Source: Glandiceps talaboti
Lineage: Eukaryota > Hemichordata > Enteropneusta > Spengelidae
Assembly (NCBI RefSeq): GCF_964340395.1
Contig: NC_135569.1
Coordinates: forward strand, 14,891,019 to 14,955,018
Reading direction: 5' to 3'
Length of the DNA: 64,000 nt
Each line of letters opens with the position of its first letter. Positions within the stretch are counted from its first letter, which is position 1. Both the position numbers and the translations under genes were made by a program. Below the pieces are notes generated by a model that was not told the origin of the DNA, searched no databases, and saw only the letters and a program-made list of their open reading frames with translations. Below, one piece after another: positions 13,590 to 24,695 of this stretch.

Positions 13590-14175
13590 GTCATTAGTCC
13601 CTGTGGGCTGCTAGTGCAGTCTTAAATTGTTCTGTTGTGTTGCTAGTGACAATGTTTTCCGGTAACCGATTCCAGTCTACAATAGTTAATGGTATGAATG
13701 AATGTTTGCATGTTTCAGTTTTACACATAGGTATTTTAATTGCCTTTGAATGTGATCGCCTAGATGGTCTAGTGTTAAATGAAAATAGCGTGTCGGTAGG
13801 AATGGCTACAAGGCCTTGCACAATCTTGTAGAGGAGCACTAAACGCTGATCTTTCCTGCGTTCTACCAAGGGTTGCCAGTGAAGATCATGTATCATTTTA
13901 GTAACACTGCTGTGTCTGCTATAGTCATTATAAACGAACCTGGCTGCGCGACGTTGTATCCCTTCAAGTCGATCAATATCCTTCTTAAGGTAAGGGTCCC
14001 AAACCACTGACGAGTAGTCTAGTATAGAGCGGACTAGTGATATATAGGCTGTTACTTTGAGATTTTTTGAACAATGTTTCAGGTTGCGACGGATAAGTCC
14101 TAAAACCGCATTTGAACGATTTGAAATGTTATTTATGTGTGTGGACCACTTTAAGTTTTCACTAATGGTAAAGTA
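13590..14175 (-). mobile_element. CR1/jockey-type LINE fragment (C-terminal part)
   Basis: The open minus-strand frame contains ISENLKWSTHINNIS, ARSILDYSSVVWDPY-like (VRSILDYSSVVWDPY), LEGIQRRAARFV and DWNRLPENIV, the classic C-terminal region of CR1/jockey-like reverse transcriptases. The catalytic domain is missing. The 5' break is at a minisatellite near 14,175. It is still open over about 195 residues, so a fairly young insertion. Confidence 0.88.
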
Positions 14176-14310
14176 AAGTGTAGTCCTGTTCCCATTCACA
14201 GTAAAAGTGTAAATGTTCCCCATTAAAAGTAAAAGTGTAACTCTTCCTCAATCAAAGCAAAGTGGAAATGTTCCTCAAAGAAAGTATCAATGTTCCCATA
14301 TGTATCCTTT
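14165..14310. repeat. Minisatellite, about 27-bp unit (family shared with 50,045-50,335)
   Basis: Diverged units of the type AGTAAAAGTGTAA then TGTTCCCC and AATCAAAG. The same unit forms a longer array at 50,045-50,335. Confidence 0.7.
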
Positions 14311-14749
14311 ATCTATGGAGAAGTCTACGTGTACACCACAGACAATGAAAAAAAAAACAGATTAGAAACTCCTATTGTTTGATGTGTTAATCGGTGGTCT
14401 ACCAGTTCGATCATTACCCCTTGAAGTTGTACGGTGGAAGCGACTCTTGCGTCACAACGTTATACTTTTTGTCGTACCCACTTTTTTGGTCAGAAACGCA
14501 GATACTTCGTAACATTGACGCGATGTACAAATCAATCGACCAGATCGCGGTAAAACTTCAACTTCAAGTTGACCTATAAACACGGCACGTGTCAGTGGTT
14601 TTCATCATTACTTGGTTAAGTAACAGGAGATACTACGTAGTAAACTGAAAAAATACCGTAATTTGTTTTACGAATGTGGTCGTAATGTTTCGATCGTGGG
14701 AAAGCACTGTCTCAAAACTACGTATTCTAACCCATAACCATTGTTTACC

Positions 14750-14875
14750 ACATGGGGCGAAACGACCAAACCTATGGGGCGAAACGACCAAACCGTTGGG
14801 GCGAAATGACTAAGTAGGTGCGAACTGGCAATGGGGCGAACTGGTTATGGGGCGAAACGACCAGACACCGTTTAT
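14750..14875. repeat. Minisatellite based on GGGGCGAAACGACC
   Basis: Five or six imperfect units such as TGGGGCGAAACGACCAAAC, some reduced to GGGGCGAACTGG. Confidence 0.85.
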
Positions 14876-16045
14876 CCAGTATAGACATTTTACGTATACC
14901 AAGTCTATATGTGTACATTATATACTTAGTATACATGTTTGTTAATTATTAATATCATCATGAAAATGTTTCAACTGTTATATTTTTTGGAAGGTGATAC
15001 AGTTTTATAGATTTCAATAAAGCATTATTATACTATTGTCACAGTTTCCATTTGTATTGATTCCCACTAGATTGAGCAAGGAGAGGACTATAGGAATGAC
15101 TATCTGTTATCAGTCCTATTCTTGATCTGCATAATTCAAGTTCAATCAGTCCTGGCATACATTTTGTGTACTGTAGGTGACATATGCATGTCATTTTATT
15201 TCAATAATTTAAATACCTTACTCCCTAGGGTCGTGTATGTGCATCCGTCCATGCCCACCTCTATCATAATACACACAGGCCAATGTCAAAAAAAAACCAT
15301 GGTAATTATCTAATACTATAGCGATCCTGTGCACATGCACGTCACTTCATTTCTTGATTCTTCCAAAACATCCAAATGGCGACCATTTTTGTCACAAAAA
15401 TTAACATTTTGGCCAGTAGCATCGGAAGCTTAGTACAAATAGACTATATATTAGTTTCTACACCCATATTATCTATGAATGTCGACAAACTGGAAAATGA
15501 CACTGACCTTGACCTTCAAGGTAATTTGGCCATCAATCAAAATTCACATTTTGCCAAGTAACATCGAAAACGTGGTTGATAGTCTACATCCCCGTTATCA
15601 TTGGAGAGCTTTCTAATGACACTTTGACCTATTCCCTCATTTTCAAAGTCAAATAGGCAAGGCATTTATCTGTACTCCATCCCTCTACACGTCATTGGAT
15701 AAAAGCAGTCACATGAACCTACAGTGAATCACTATTGGCCAAAGATATGGGATTATGCAAATCAACTATTAAATTAATTGGTATCATAATAAGCTACTGG
15801 CCAAGTGTAAAGGGATTTATATGTTTGCACACCTATATCCATTTACTAAACAACAGACTAATGTTGCTTTAAGCTCATATAACTAACCTACATCCTATTT
15901 ACTATGTTGTCTTTGGTTCTCAGTTCAATATTTGTATCTGGCATCTTATAAATAACAGGATTACACCCTTTGGTTTCAACTGCAATGTTTCCGTTTCATT
16001 AACTGAAGTTCGACTTTGATTATACAAAAATCTAACCACTTTTCT
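14876..16045. other. No gene recognised
   Basis: Non-coding; short open frames only. The text around 15,230-15,830 looks like old interspersed repeat but no family can be named. Confidence 0.45.
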
Positions 16046-16052
16046 ATGACAG

Positions 16053-16253
16053 GTAGTCTCGCTGCCAGACTCGTGACTACAGTCCCTAAGCGTTGTAAGC
16101 CGAGCGGCAAAGCCGTAAAAAGTGAGGGACTTTACTTTCTTTCTCGAGTCTTCGCCGCTCGGCTTATGAAGCTTAGTCCCCCACTTTTCACGGCTTCGCC
16201 GCTCGGCTTACAAAGCTTAGGGATGATAGTCACGAGTCTGGCAGCGAGACTAG
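16053..16253. mobile_element. Long-TIR fold-back MITE, about 200 bp
   Basis: Left TAGTCTCGCTGCCAGACTC and right GAGTCTGGCAGCGAGACTA are perfect inverted copies, and complementarity continues inward for about 70 bp through the GCCGAGCGGC motif. The heptamer ATGACAG occurs at both flanks (16,046-16,052 and 16,254-16,260), a likely target-site duplication. No coding capacity. Confidence 0.85.
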
Positions 16254-16260
16254 ATGACAG

Positions 16261-17225
16261 TGTGCCACCATGTCTTATTTATAAATAAGGGATCTGCCCT
16301 TTTTGGTATTGCAGGGGGGTCAGTGACTTTTTGTCTACACGATAGAAAAATCCACCCCCATGCCGGAGAAACTGACCAGTCCCTAACTCATGTGTACACG
16401 TCTCTGGTATTCCAAACGCATACACTGTACGAAATGTTAACATTCTAAGGCTATTCAAACTATGACAAAACTGTATGTTTGATGATACTGCAGTGATTTA
16501 CACAGCCTTTACTGATTAATGGTGAATTACATTACTTATGTTTGCATCATATACAGCACAGTTATAGAGGGACTGTGTAAGAAAAGATAAAGGGGAGAAG
16601 TACTGAATACAACTAAGTAAGTAATGTTGCAAGGAGTGCTATCTACAGTAGTAAAGTATGGTTGAAGTTCCTGCATAAATCTAAATTTCAAACTTAGAGA
16701 ATGCCTGAATAACGTAGTTTTGACGAAAATAAGATTAAACAGTACACACCCCTTCCCCGTTAGGTCGCCCTCTATAGTTGAATGTGTACGCAGTAACGAT
16801 GGCGAGTTACGGATACAACCTATACTAGCATCCCAGTTCACATTTTCTAGCAGTTACGGGGATGCCAGTGCTTTACCTACTTTATAAATATAAGAGTCAC
16901 TTGGTGTATGTGTTTAAGACAGATCGTTTCTCGTTTATTTGTTTCAGTATTAGCCTAACCTTGAATTGTCCGCCATTTTCGGCATTGCATATAATTATGT
17001 ATGTGCACGTCATACAGAGGTATGTTTAATATCTGACTACATGTTCACTAAGAATGAAAGACCATCAAGATTGCAATTGTTCAGACTGTAAAAATGGATC
17101 ATTTGGACGAAATCGTCTGAGGTAGTATCTGAGTTCTGGGGCGACCTCTGTGACAGAGGCCTCTGAGCTCTGTCTGAGAAGTCAACTCTACCGTATCGTG
17201 TCGAAACGTCACTCCACCCAACGGT
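16261..17225. other. No gene recognised
   Basis: Intergenic sequence upstream of the first acyltransferase gene. Short open frames here show no family resemblance. Confidence 0.45.
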
Positions 17226-17366
17226 CACGTGATTTGAGACGACTGATAACGGCTGAAAAATACGACATATCGTTCAGTCTAATAGTGACCCTGGTTTTGA
17301 TTCATTATCAGTCAGTTCACACTACCCCACAGGTCTGTACCAAAGGTGGAGCAGTCCAACACGTAC
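17226..17366 (+). promoter_or_regulatory. Candidate promoter segment and leader exon of the acyltransferase at 17,973
   Basis: An E-box CACGTG lies at 17,226-17,231. CCACAGGTCTGTACCAAAGG and then CCAACACGTAC|GTAAGTAC align by eye with the leader segments at 11.4 and 20.4 kb. The donor would be at 17,367 and the acceptor TTGTTGCAG lies just before the ATG at 17,973, giving an intron of about 0.6 kb. Inference from similarity; no transcript evidence. Confidence 0.45.
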
Positions 17367-17972
17367 GTAAGTACAAACTCGGACCATTATACACTTCCAA
17401 GATCTGTCAGCCCGACGTATTTTTCATCCCAGAGATTTCAGACGGTATCCTGTCAGGTAGTCTGGTCATTGGGTCACCTGTGTTTGTCATGTGACGCAAA
17501 ACAGTCTTATTTACAATGCTACAATTTATCATTTGGGTATCAAATTACAAAACATCTAGACCTCCGATGCACAATATGTGCGTGAACTGCGCATGCCATG
17601 TACACTCTATAGTAACAACATACTACAGGCATGTCAATGGATTCAAGTGTGATATCTCGGAGTCCAAATTCTATACACTTCACTGTAAAACAGGTCTCAT
17701 AAATTTCGATATCATCGACAACAACAACAAAGGTCAATATTATCCATCAGCAGTACAGAAACACCATAAAAGCATGGTCGCCGTTGAGGGCACTGATATT
17801 TTTGTGCGGACCCAAAATTCTATTTAATTAGATTTATCGTGTATACAGATGCAAAAAAAAATATTCTTAGCAACAGTACAGTCGATGCAATATTATTCAT
17901 GGTGTGCGATATTACGAATAAGTTATTGTATAAATCTAACAACACATTGGATGTATCTTTGTTGCAGAGAAC

Positions 17973-18845
17973 ATGGCTTATAGAATCAGTAGTCATCAGA
18001 TCCCATCACTTTTAAAGACATTGACAAAATGGCTGCCAGCCTGCCTCCCAGTCTATCAGTTGATCAAACACAACTACAGCAATACCTGGCCAGCTGTGAC
18101 CATCTACACAGATAATGATGACTTAGATAAAATTACCACTGTTCTGTGTTCATGTGGAAATTATGAAACCAGTCTTACTAGCAGCACATACACTTTTTAT
18201 AGTGTGGATAATGAAGTCTTGAGATTGCTACTTAATGCACCTGGTACTATCGACTGGACAAGTGATTTCGTTGATTTTGAAATTGTTTCAATGTCACAAT
18301 TACTACTCCTTAAAGAGGTCATGGGTGCCCACAACAGAACACTACCAGAGTACCTTAATGGACCAGAATACCTCAGTAGCTGTTACATCTATACACTCAA
18401 TGATATAGCGAGGGCGCGCGAAATAGCTGAACGGCCTTTGCCTGAAGGATTCACATTCGGGAGATTAAAGAGTAAACACGCTTGTCTTCTGCTTAGCAAA
18501 TGGCCACACAAACATCGTCCTCCCTCTGTTGAAAGTTATGCCAAGACTATCGAACATTTGCCAAATCTTGCCATTTACAACGAGAAAGAAGAAGTAGTTT
18601 CGTGGGCAGTCGTCAAGGCATTCGGTGACATTGGTCATACACATACATTACCAGAGTACCGTAAACAAGGTTTTGCCAGTATGATCACCGCAAATCTAGC
18701 AAAAACTAGAATAGAAGATGGTTACTTACCATATGTAGTCGTTCGAAATGATTTTGAAGTCTCAATTAAAACACATGAAAAGCTGGGTTTTGAGAGAGAG
18801 GAGCAGGGAAATGTAGACTACTATTGTTTCATATTAGAAAAGTAA
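17973..18845 (+). CDS. Glycine N-acyltransferase-like protein, copy A
   Basis: Intact 290-residue single-exon gene of the GLYAT/GLYATL family. These enzymes transfer an acyl group from acyl-CoA to the amino group of glycine or another amino acid. The N-terminal half matches the aralkyl acyl-CoA:amino acid N-acyltransferase domain (LPACLPVY at 21-28, NAPGTIDW at 88-95). The C-terminal half is a GNAT fold with the hallmark TLPEYR (225-230) followed by the CoA-binding R-x-x-G-x-A (RKQGFA, 230-235). Glu228 lies in this conserved motif. The end LGFEREE...VDYYCF is the final GNAT strand region. The start is chosen because the acceptor TTGTTGCAG ends 5 nt before the ATG, so the 5' UTR is probably spliced. 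Human GLYAT is a similar size (about 296). Acyl donor and acceptor cannot be told from sequence. Confidence 0.9.
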   Translation: MAYRISSHQIPSLLKTLTKWLPACLPVYQLIKHNYSNTWPAVTIYTDNDDLDKITTVLCSCGNYETSLTSSTYTFYSVDNEVLRLLLNAPGTIDWTSDFVDFEIVSMSQLLLLKEVMGAHNRTLPEYLNGPEYLSSCYIYTLNDIARAREIAERPLPEGFTFGRLKSKHACLLLSKWPHKHRPPSVESYAKTIEHLPNLAIYNEKEEVVSWAVVKAFGDIGHTHTLPEYRKQGFASMITANLAKTRIEDGYLPYVVVRNDFEVSIKTHEKLGFEREEQGNVDYYCFILEK

Positions 18846-19240
18846 TTTGTATTAATTTTAAAGGAAACATCAAATTATGGTTTATGCATGGTTTTAGCAC
18901 GTGATGACAGCCCTAGCTTCTACTGAAATTCCACTTTTGTAGAAAATGCATTCTTAAAGTAGTATACACATTAATTATTTACTCTTACATATGACTATAA
19001 AATTCAGCTCCATTACCAGAAGAAATCAAGCAACAACCAGGGGTCATGGTACACATTTTGTAAACAGGAATATTAGAGAGTTATTATGGCTGGGGGTGGG
19101 CCGGCAAAATCTTCTTGTGCCTCTGTCAAAATCAGTGAATCCCCCCCCACCCCAAAACAATGACGAACCCCCTCCCCCTTGGAAGATGATAAAAATGCAT
19201 GCCCCCCACCCCGGCATGGGTGGATGGATGGCTGGCTGGC
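18846..19240. other. 3' flank of copy A with C-rich repeat
   Basis: C-runs (CCCCCCCCACCCC near 19,141) and GAACCCCCTCCCCC resemble the inner ends of the TIR element at 21,070. Possibly a fragment of the same transposon type; ends not defined. Confidence 0.35.
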
Positions 19241-19382
19241 TGTATGTATGTATGTATGTATGTATGTATGTATGTATGTATGTATGTATGTGTGTGTGTG
19301 TGTGTGTGTGCGTGCGTGGGTGGATGGATGCATGTATGTATGTTTGTAGATGTGTATCTATGCATGTATGCGTGTGTATGTA
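19241..19382. repeat. (TATG)n/(TG)n microsatellite
   Basis: TATG units, then TG units, then degenerate GTATG units. Open frames through it on both strands are periodicity artefacts. Confidence 0.95.
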
Positions 19383-20400
19383 AAGCGTGTGTATTATGTA
19401 TACATGATATTTTTTAAAACTGAACTGAACATAACGCAATGTGCTACACACCGTTATTACAGTTACCGCAACAACTGATAAGACTTGGGCAAAACCTATG
19501 AGATATAGGCGAAATAAACTTAACAGTTGGCTTTCACTAATGACTTAAACAGGGGAAAACCACTCCAGGAAATAGAGAAATTTTCATAAAATATGTCTTG
19601 TAGATAGTTATTTCATGATTTCACTTAATTTATAATTACTTGCTATTTCAGAGAAGCGTCATGTTGATATTATACATTTATAGGGTATCTTTGCTGTGGG
19701 CTATTGTTTAACCTGAGTCGGCAAAAATAATGTATTCAATGGTTGAACACTGGAAAATTAATGAGGACAAAACTGCTAGCTATACACTCCAATGTTAAAC
19801 AGGTCTCATGGATTTGATATCGTCTACTGCATCTTTTATATTCCAACTTTCCTATTCCATTCACATACACGTCAAGCAAGTTTGAATCTTTACGTGTTAG
19901 ATCTAGTTTTTCATGCCGAGGGATTTGAAGGAAGTTATATCTGTTAGAGACCTATATTTCTTACAATGTGGGTATTTCGATCTTACTACAAACAGATTGA
20001 AAGAATTAAATTAGTGGCTGAAGAAAAAATGTTAAAAAGACCCACGAAGGCGATTTATGTCAAGGACTATAACTTGTTTGTATAGGAGGTGTTGCCTGGG
20101 TGTTTATCTAGTGCTGTATCCAAAGTACGAAGTATGGGTTGACCTCGATCAGGGAACGAATGACTCGCATTGATACTATGCAAAAGCTTTCCTACCGTGT
20201 TTTCAAAACTAATTCTTTGCATTTATAAAGCAAAGCTTAAGGTCCAGACCAGGTCTGTTTCAAGAGCACGTGTTAATATTGTCACTCAAATGTTGTGTCC
20301 AATGGTCTTACGTAACATACGCTAACCGACAAGATAAACGCGTAGAGGTCCAAGTCCTAGGAGCAAAGAATCAGATGGTTATCATTTGTCAGCCATTATT

Positions 20401-20494
20401 TATAAATCTATGATACTGACACTGGTTTTATTCATTACACCTTAGTTCACCATTCACCACAGGTCTATGACAAAGTGATTAAGCAGTCCACGAC
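20401..20494 (+). promoter_or_regulatory. Candidate TATA box and leader exon for copy B
   Basis: TATAAAT at 20,401-20,407. CCACAGGTCTATGACAAAG leads to the donor CGAC|GTAAGTA at 20,495. The matching acceptor TTTCCTACAG sits 5 nt before the ATG at 23,823. The predicted 5' UTR intron is about 3.3 kb and would contain the transposon and microsatellite insertions. Confidence 0.5.
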
Positions 20495-21069
20495 GTAAGT
20501 ACAGCTATGAATCTCTGACCATAGTATAATGAAAAGGTGTGAGTACTCACATGTGAGTAGAAACAAATCGATGTCTTGCTCAACAAAAATCGTACTGTCA
20601 TGCATTCTTTTCAACATCAAATCAAGATACATTATTACAACGTGTATTTTTTCAGTTACCATTCACCAGCTTGGTTCGACATGACCACCCAGACACCAAT
20701 AAAGACCTTCATGTGCTACACTTTTAACATACCAAGCGTGAGTGAATACAGTTGTATTTTGTTACATATTGTGTCTACATGAAATGAACTAATGTGCCAT
20801 CATGCAGATATCAAATTTCAGACGTGAAAACATTGGAACCTGCGTGTCTGTATATAGTTGTAGTACTTTTCAAATGGTTTTAATGTAGCAAGAAATTGTA
20901 ATTTTGCTATCTTTGCTATGTGTAGAATATGTGGTTTCCTACTGGTTTCTGTGTGATTCTATCAAAGAGTGCCGATGGACTGAAACTTGAAATGAGCTGT
21001 ACAACTTTTACTGTGCTAGGCAGTAAGATGTAGCGATGTTTAATAAGATTTTAATCGGGCCAGACATAA

Positions 21070-21925
21070 GGGAGCCGTCATTACTTACGATGGGGGAGGG
21101 TCGGATGAATTGCTTCAAAAATCCAGAATTTGAGTGACCCCCCCCCCCACCTGGCTTGAAATCTTTTCGTAACCCTCCCCCCTCCTTGACACAGAAACAA
21201 TTCATAACCCCACCCCATCACCAGCATTTTAGAATTATAACTCACTAACTGCTAATGATGCTACAAGCATTATACATACATACATACATACATACATACA
21301 TACATACATACATACATACATACATACATACATACAGACACCCACACATACATACATACATACATACATACATACATACATACATACATACATACATACA
21401 TACATACATACACACAGACACACACACACAAATATACATACATACATACATACATACATACATACATACATACATACATACATACATGCATGCATGCATG
21501 CATGCATGCATGCATACATACATACATACATACATACATACATACATACATACATACATACATACATACATACATACAAACAAACAATATCAAACTTTTT
21601 ATTTTGAATTTGAATATGCATATAATGTTATGGATGTAGCATATTTCAAGAGGAAGGGGTAACAATGAATGCAGCTTATTCCCAAAGAAGTACTATAGGT
21701 AAACTTTGAATTAGGTGGTATTACCGGAATCAAACTTTGAGGGAGGCAAGTGGGGTGGGTACGAGAGGGGGTTTCCCCCTCCCGGAGATTTATGAATTTC
21801 GGGTGCTATTTTAACATGTCAAATTTTGAGTAGCCCCCCCCCCCCTTTCACTCCCCATTTTTGGGTAACCCCCCCCCCTAAATTACTCCGAACCCCCCCC
21901 CCGGTCGTAAATAATGACGGCTCCC
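21070..21925. mobile_element. Non-autonomous TIR transposon (856 bp) with CATA microsatellite core
   Basis: Left end GGGAGCCGTCATTACTTACG and right end CGTAAATAATGACGGCTCCC are inverted copies with one mismatch, followed inward by G/C-rich tracts. Flanks are TAA (left) and TAG (right), compatible with a 3-bp target-site duplication with one change. The paralogous block at about 12,070 (CCAGACACGGAAGGTCAGC) lacks it. No transposase. Ends resemble PIF/Harbinger- or ISL2EU-type elements; family not proved. Confidence 0.8.
21273..21580. repeat. (CATA)n microsatellite with CATG and CACA interruptions
   Basis: About 300 bp of tetranucleotide repeats inside the TIR element. Open in several frames on both strands purely because of the period. 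Confidence 0.97.
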
Positions 21926-22590
21926 TAGTAGGTTAGCAATAATATTACTAAAATATTTGTCCAGCGAGACACTACCAGATGTAACTGACCTTTGCGATAG
22001 AGCAAGCCAGACAAAAGCATAACGTGACCTTCCCGTATAGTTGTTTGTGGCACAGTTTATCTTACTCTAGGGTCACATTCGACTGGGTTAAGAGGTATGA
22101 TATGCAAACAACACGGAGACTGACAAAGAAACGTGTGTCGACTATAAATGTTCAATGACTTGATTTACTGTAATTGTAGATTTATTACGTTCTGCACAAA
22201 TCCAGGTACCATATAAACTGTACTCCTATCCCTACTGTGTATGTAGTGGGGGGGTGTAGAGTTCGTATGATTCGTAATTGGCACAATTTATTTCCCGTTC
22301 TTCATGACAAGATCATTTTATTCCCGAGATTCGTGAGTGAAGTATTTTATGTTCGTTGTTAATGACTCATCATTTGCTGTGATTCGTAAAATATCTTCTT
22401 AATTCTCGTGATTCTATATTCTATAAATGTGGTATCATAGACACGTGGGTAAAAAGTTTTCGACTGTTGAACATTTAATTGAAAGAGAGAGGAAAATAAA
22501 CTCACCTTCGCAGTCAAAAATTGCAAAACTCGTATACTTCATTTACAGTTGATGTAGTTGATGCAAGTGTTAGTCGATAGGAAATATGTC

Positions 22591-22895
22591 TACTTAAATA
22601 TATTTTCATAATATGTATTTAGGGTTACAATGAGGATAAGATCAAGATAACATATATACTGGAAGGTACAGTTGCTAAATGATTTAGGTATTCAAGAGCA
22701 TATTAAAGTATCCAGTGGCTTTAAATTCTATGTACCCATGACTAGTTTGATTAATTTATGCTTCTAAATGGCCTCCGACTAACAAATATATATCGGTATT
22801 TATGATTTTCTAATTCACTGTGTGATACCTTTCTTTCCAAATGCCTTGTAATCCAAGAACTTCCAAAGTTTCACTGAATGTAGTATTATACATAT
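22591..22895. other. No gene recognised
   Basis: Intergenic/leader-intron sequence between block 2 and a fold-back element. Confidence 0.45.
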
Positions 22896-23051
22896 ATATT
22901 GCCTGGCCATGAGGGCTATAGCACCCGTTTATTACACTCGAGGGACTGTGAGTTACCAGAATCACATGAAATAGCATGTCATTCTGGTAACTCACAGTCA
23001 CGAGGGGGTAATTAACGGGTGGCTATAGCCCGAATATAGGCCAGGCAATAT
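22896..23051. mobile_element. Fold-back MITE, 156 bp
   Basis: ATATTGCCTGGCC at the left and GGCCAGGCAATAT at the right. Arms remain complementary with few mismatches (GGGCTATAGC / GCTATAGCCC; CTGTGAGTTACCAGAAT / ATTCTGGTAACTCACAG) to a loop near 22,970. No coding capacity. Confidence 0.85.
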
Positions 23052-23822
23052 GTGTTTTATAATATACCTCATGAAAATCTTCTCTTGAGGTTGGCAGACG
23101 ACATCGTCAGAAGCTGCCATTTTGACCTGCTGTGAACTCGCGGTGGTCACGTGACCATGTACTAGTTGATGGAACTATTCCCCTAGGGAAATAGTCATTC
23201 TATTTTCCTATCACGTGACTGATTCTAGCGAATCATGGCACAGCATTATCACTAGGTATATTATAATATTTAATGATATACATTCTACATCTTATTTCAC
23301 AATTCTTTGGTTGGTATTCAAAAGTACTATCTAAGTACTAAATATTGGTCAATTACTTATTAAAAGACATTGTATCTGTTAGTTAATTAGTGGTCAGCAT
23401 TATGTGTAGGTAGTGTACGTAGAAGTAAGTTTAATTAAATCTTTAGCAAAAGCTCTGGTTTTGAATCTGTCACTGTTACGTACCAGTTGCAACTAAAGTA
23501 TCAGTTTGTGACCAGACAACCTCAATATATTCAGTGGCAATTGATTAAAAATAATTGTATATATTAATCAGTAGTCAATATTATCCATAAGCAGTACAGA
23601 AACAACATAAAAGCGTGATCGCCGTTGAGGGCACTGATATTTAGATGCGGACCCAAACATCTATTTAATTAGATTTATTGCGTATACAGATGCGAAAAAT
23701 ACGTTTAGCAACAGTTGATGCAATATTTTTACGGTGTACGATATTACGAATAAGTTATTATACAGGTCTTACAATTATTTTTTTTTTACTAAAATCGTAT
23801 TATTATATTTCCTACAGGAAAC
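23052..23822. other. Upstream flank of copy B, shared with copy A
   Basis: About 23,565-23,800 matches the sequence just upstream of copy A (17,730-17,950), e.g. GCAGTACAGAAAC, GCCGTTGAGGGCACTGATAT, CTATTTAATTAGATTTAT. So the duplication unit extends into the coding copy. No separate gene. Confidence 0.7.
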
Positions 23823-24695
23823 ATGGCGTACACAATCAGTAGTCATCAAATCCCATCACTTTTGAAGACATTGACAAAATGGCTGCCAGCCTGCCTCCCA
23901 GTCTACCAGTTGCTCAAACACAACTACAGCAATACCTGGCCAGCTGTGACCATCTACACAGATAGTGATGACGTAGAGAAAATTACCACCATTCTGTGTT
24001 CATGTGGAAATTATGAAATGAGTCTTACTGGCAGTACATACACTTTTTATAGTGTGGATAATGAAGCATTGAGATTGCTACTTAATACACCTGGTGCCAT
24101 CGACTGGACAAGCGATTTCGTTGATTTTCATATCGCGAACATGTCACAGTCTCCAATTATCAAAGAAGTCATGAGCGAGCATAACAGAATACTACCAGAG
24201 CATCTAAATACACCATCACATGCCAATGGCTGTCGTATACATACTCTAAATGACCGAGAGAGGGTGATCGAAATTGCTGAGAGGCCATTACCTGAAGGAT
24301 TCATATTTGGAAAACTGAAGCGTAAACACGGCTCTCTTCTGCTTAGCAAATGGCCATACGCACATCCTCCCCCAGCTGTAGAAAACTACGTCAAGGCTAT
24401 CGAGAATTTGCCAAATCTCGCCATTTACAACGAGAAAGAAGAAGTAGTTTCGTGGGCAGTCGTCAAGGCGTTCGGTGACATTGGTCATACACATACATTA
24501 CCCGAGTACCGTAAACGAGGTTTTGCTAGTATGATCACCGCAAATCTAGCAAAAAGTAGAATAGAAGATGGTAACATACCATATGTAGTCGTTCGAAATG
24601 ATTTCGAAGTCTCAGTGAAAGCACACGAGAAGCTTGGTTTTGCAAAACAGGAAAAGTTAAAGGTGGATTACTATTGCTTCATTTCTGAAGTGTAG
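23823..24695 (+). CDS. Glycine N-acyltransferase-like protein, copy B
   Basis: Intact, 290 residues, same architecture as copy A: N-terminal acyltransferase domain with LPACLPVY and NTPGAIDW, and C-terminal GNAT domain with TLPEYR followed by RKRGFA. Closest to copy A overall. Differences concentrate in residues about 102-140 (the linker after the DFVDF motif) and around 165-195, while the GNAT core is nearly identical. The acceptor TTTCCTACAG lies 5 nt upstream of the ATG, supporting a spliced 5' UTR. An AATAAA at 25,089-25,094 is a possible poly(A) signal. A recent duplicate, presumably with the same chemistry but possibly different substrate preference (inference). Confidence 0.9.
   Translation: MAYTISSHQIPSLLKTLTKWLPACLPVYQLLKHNYSNTWPAVTIYTDSDDVEKITTILCSCGNYEMSLTGSTYTFYSVDNEALRLLLNTPGAIDWTSDFVDFHIANMSQSPIIKEVMSEHNRILPEHLNTPSHANGCRIHTLNDRERVIEIAERPLPEGFIFGKLKRKHGSLLLSKWPYAHPPPAVENYVKAIENLPNLAIYNEKEEVVSWAVVKAFGDIGHTHTLPEYRKRGFASMITANLAKSRIEDGNIPYVVVRNDFEVSVKAHEKLGFAKQEKLKVDYYCFISEV

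Larger units (their letters stand above)
19390..22590. repeat. Segmental duplication block 2 (paralog of 10,400-12,802)
   Basis: Collinear with block 1 but carrying the 856-bp TIR element at 21,070-21,925, which block 1 lacks. It contains the TATAAAT and leader-donor arrangement of block 1 and lies about 1.2 kb upstream of acyltransferase copy B. Confidence 0.85.

Noticed and set aside
17150-17827. Overlapping frames upstream of acyltransferase copy A
   Set aside because: No family resemblance; they overlap the candidate leader exon and an upstream segment whose counterpart upstream of copy B does not preserve them.
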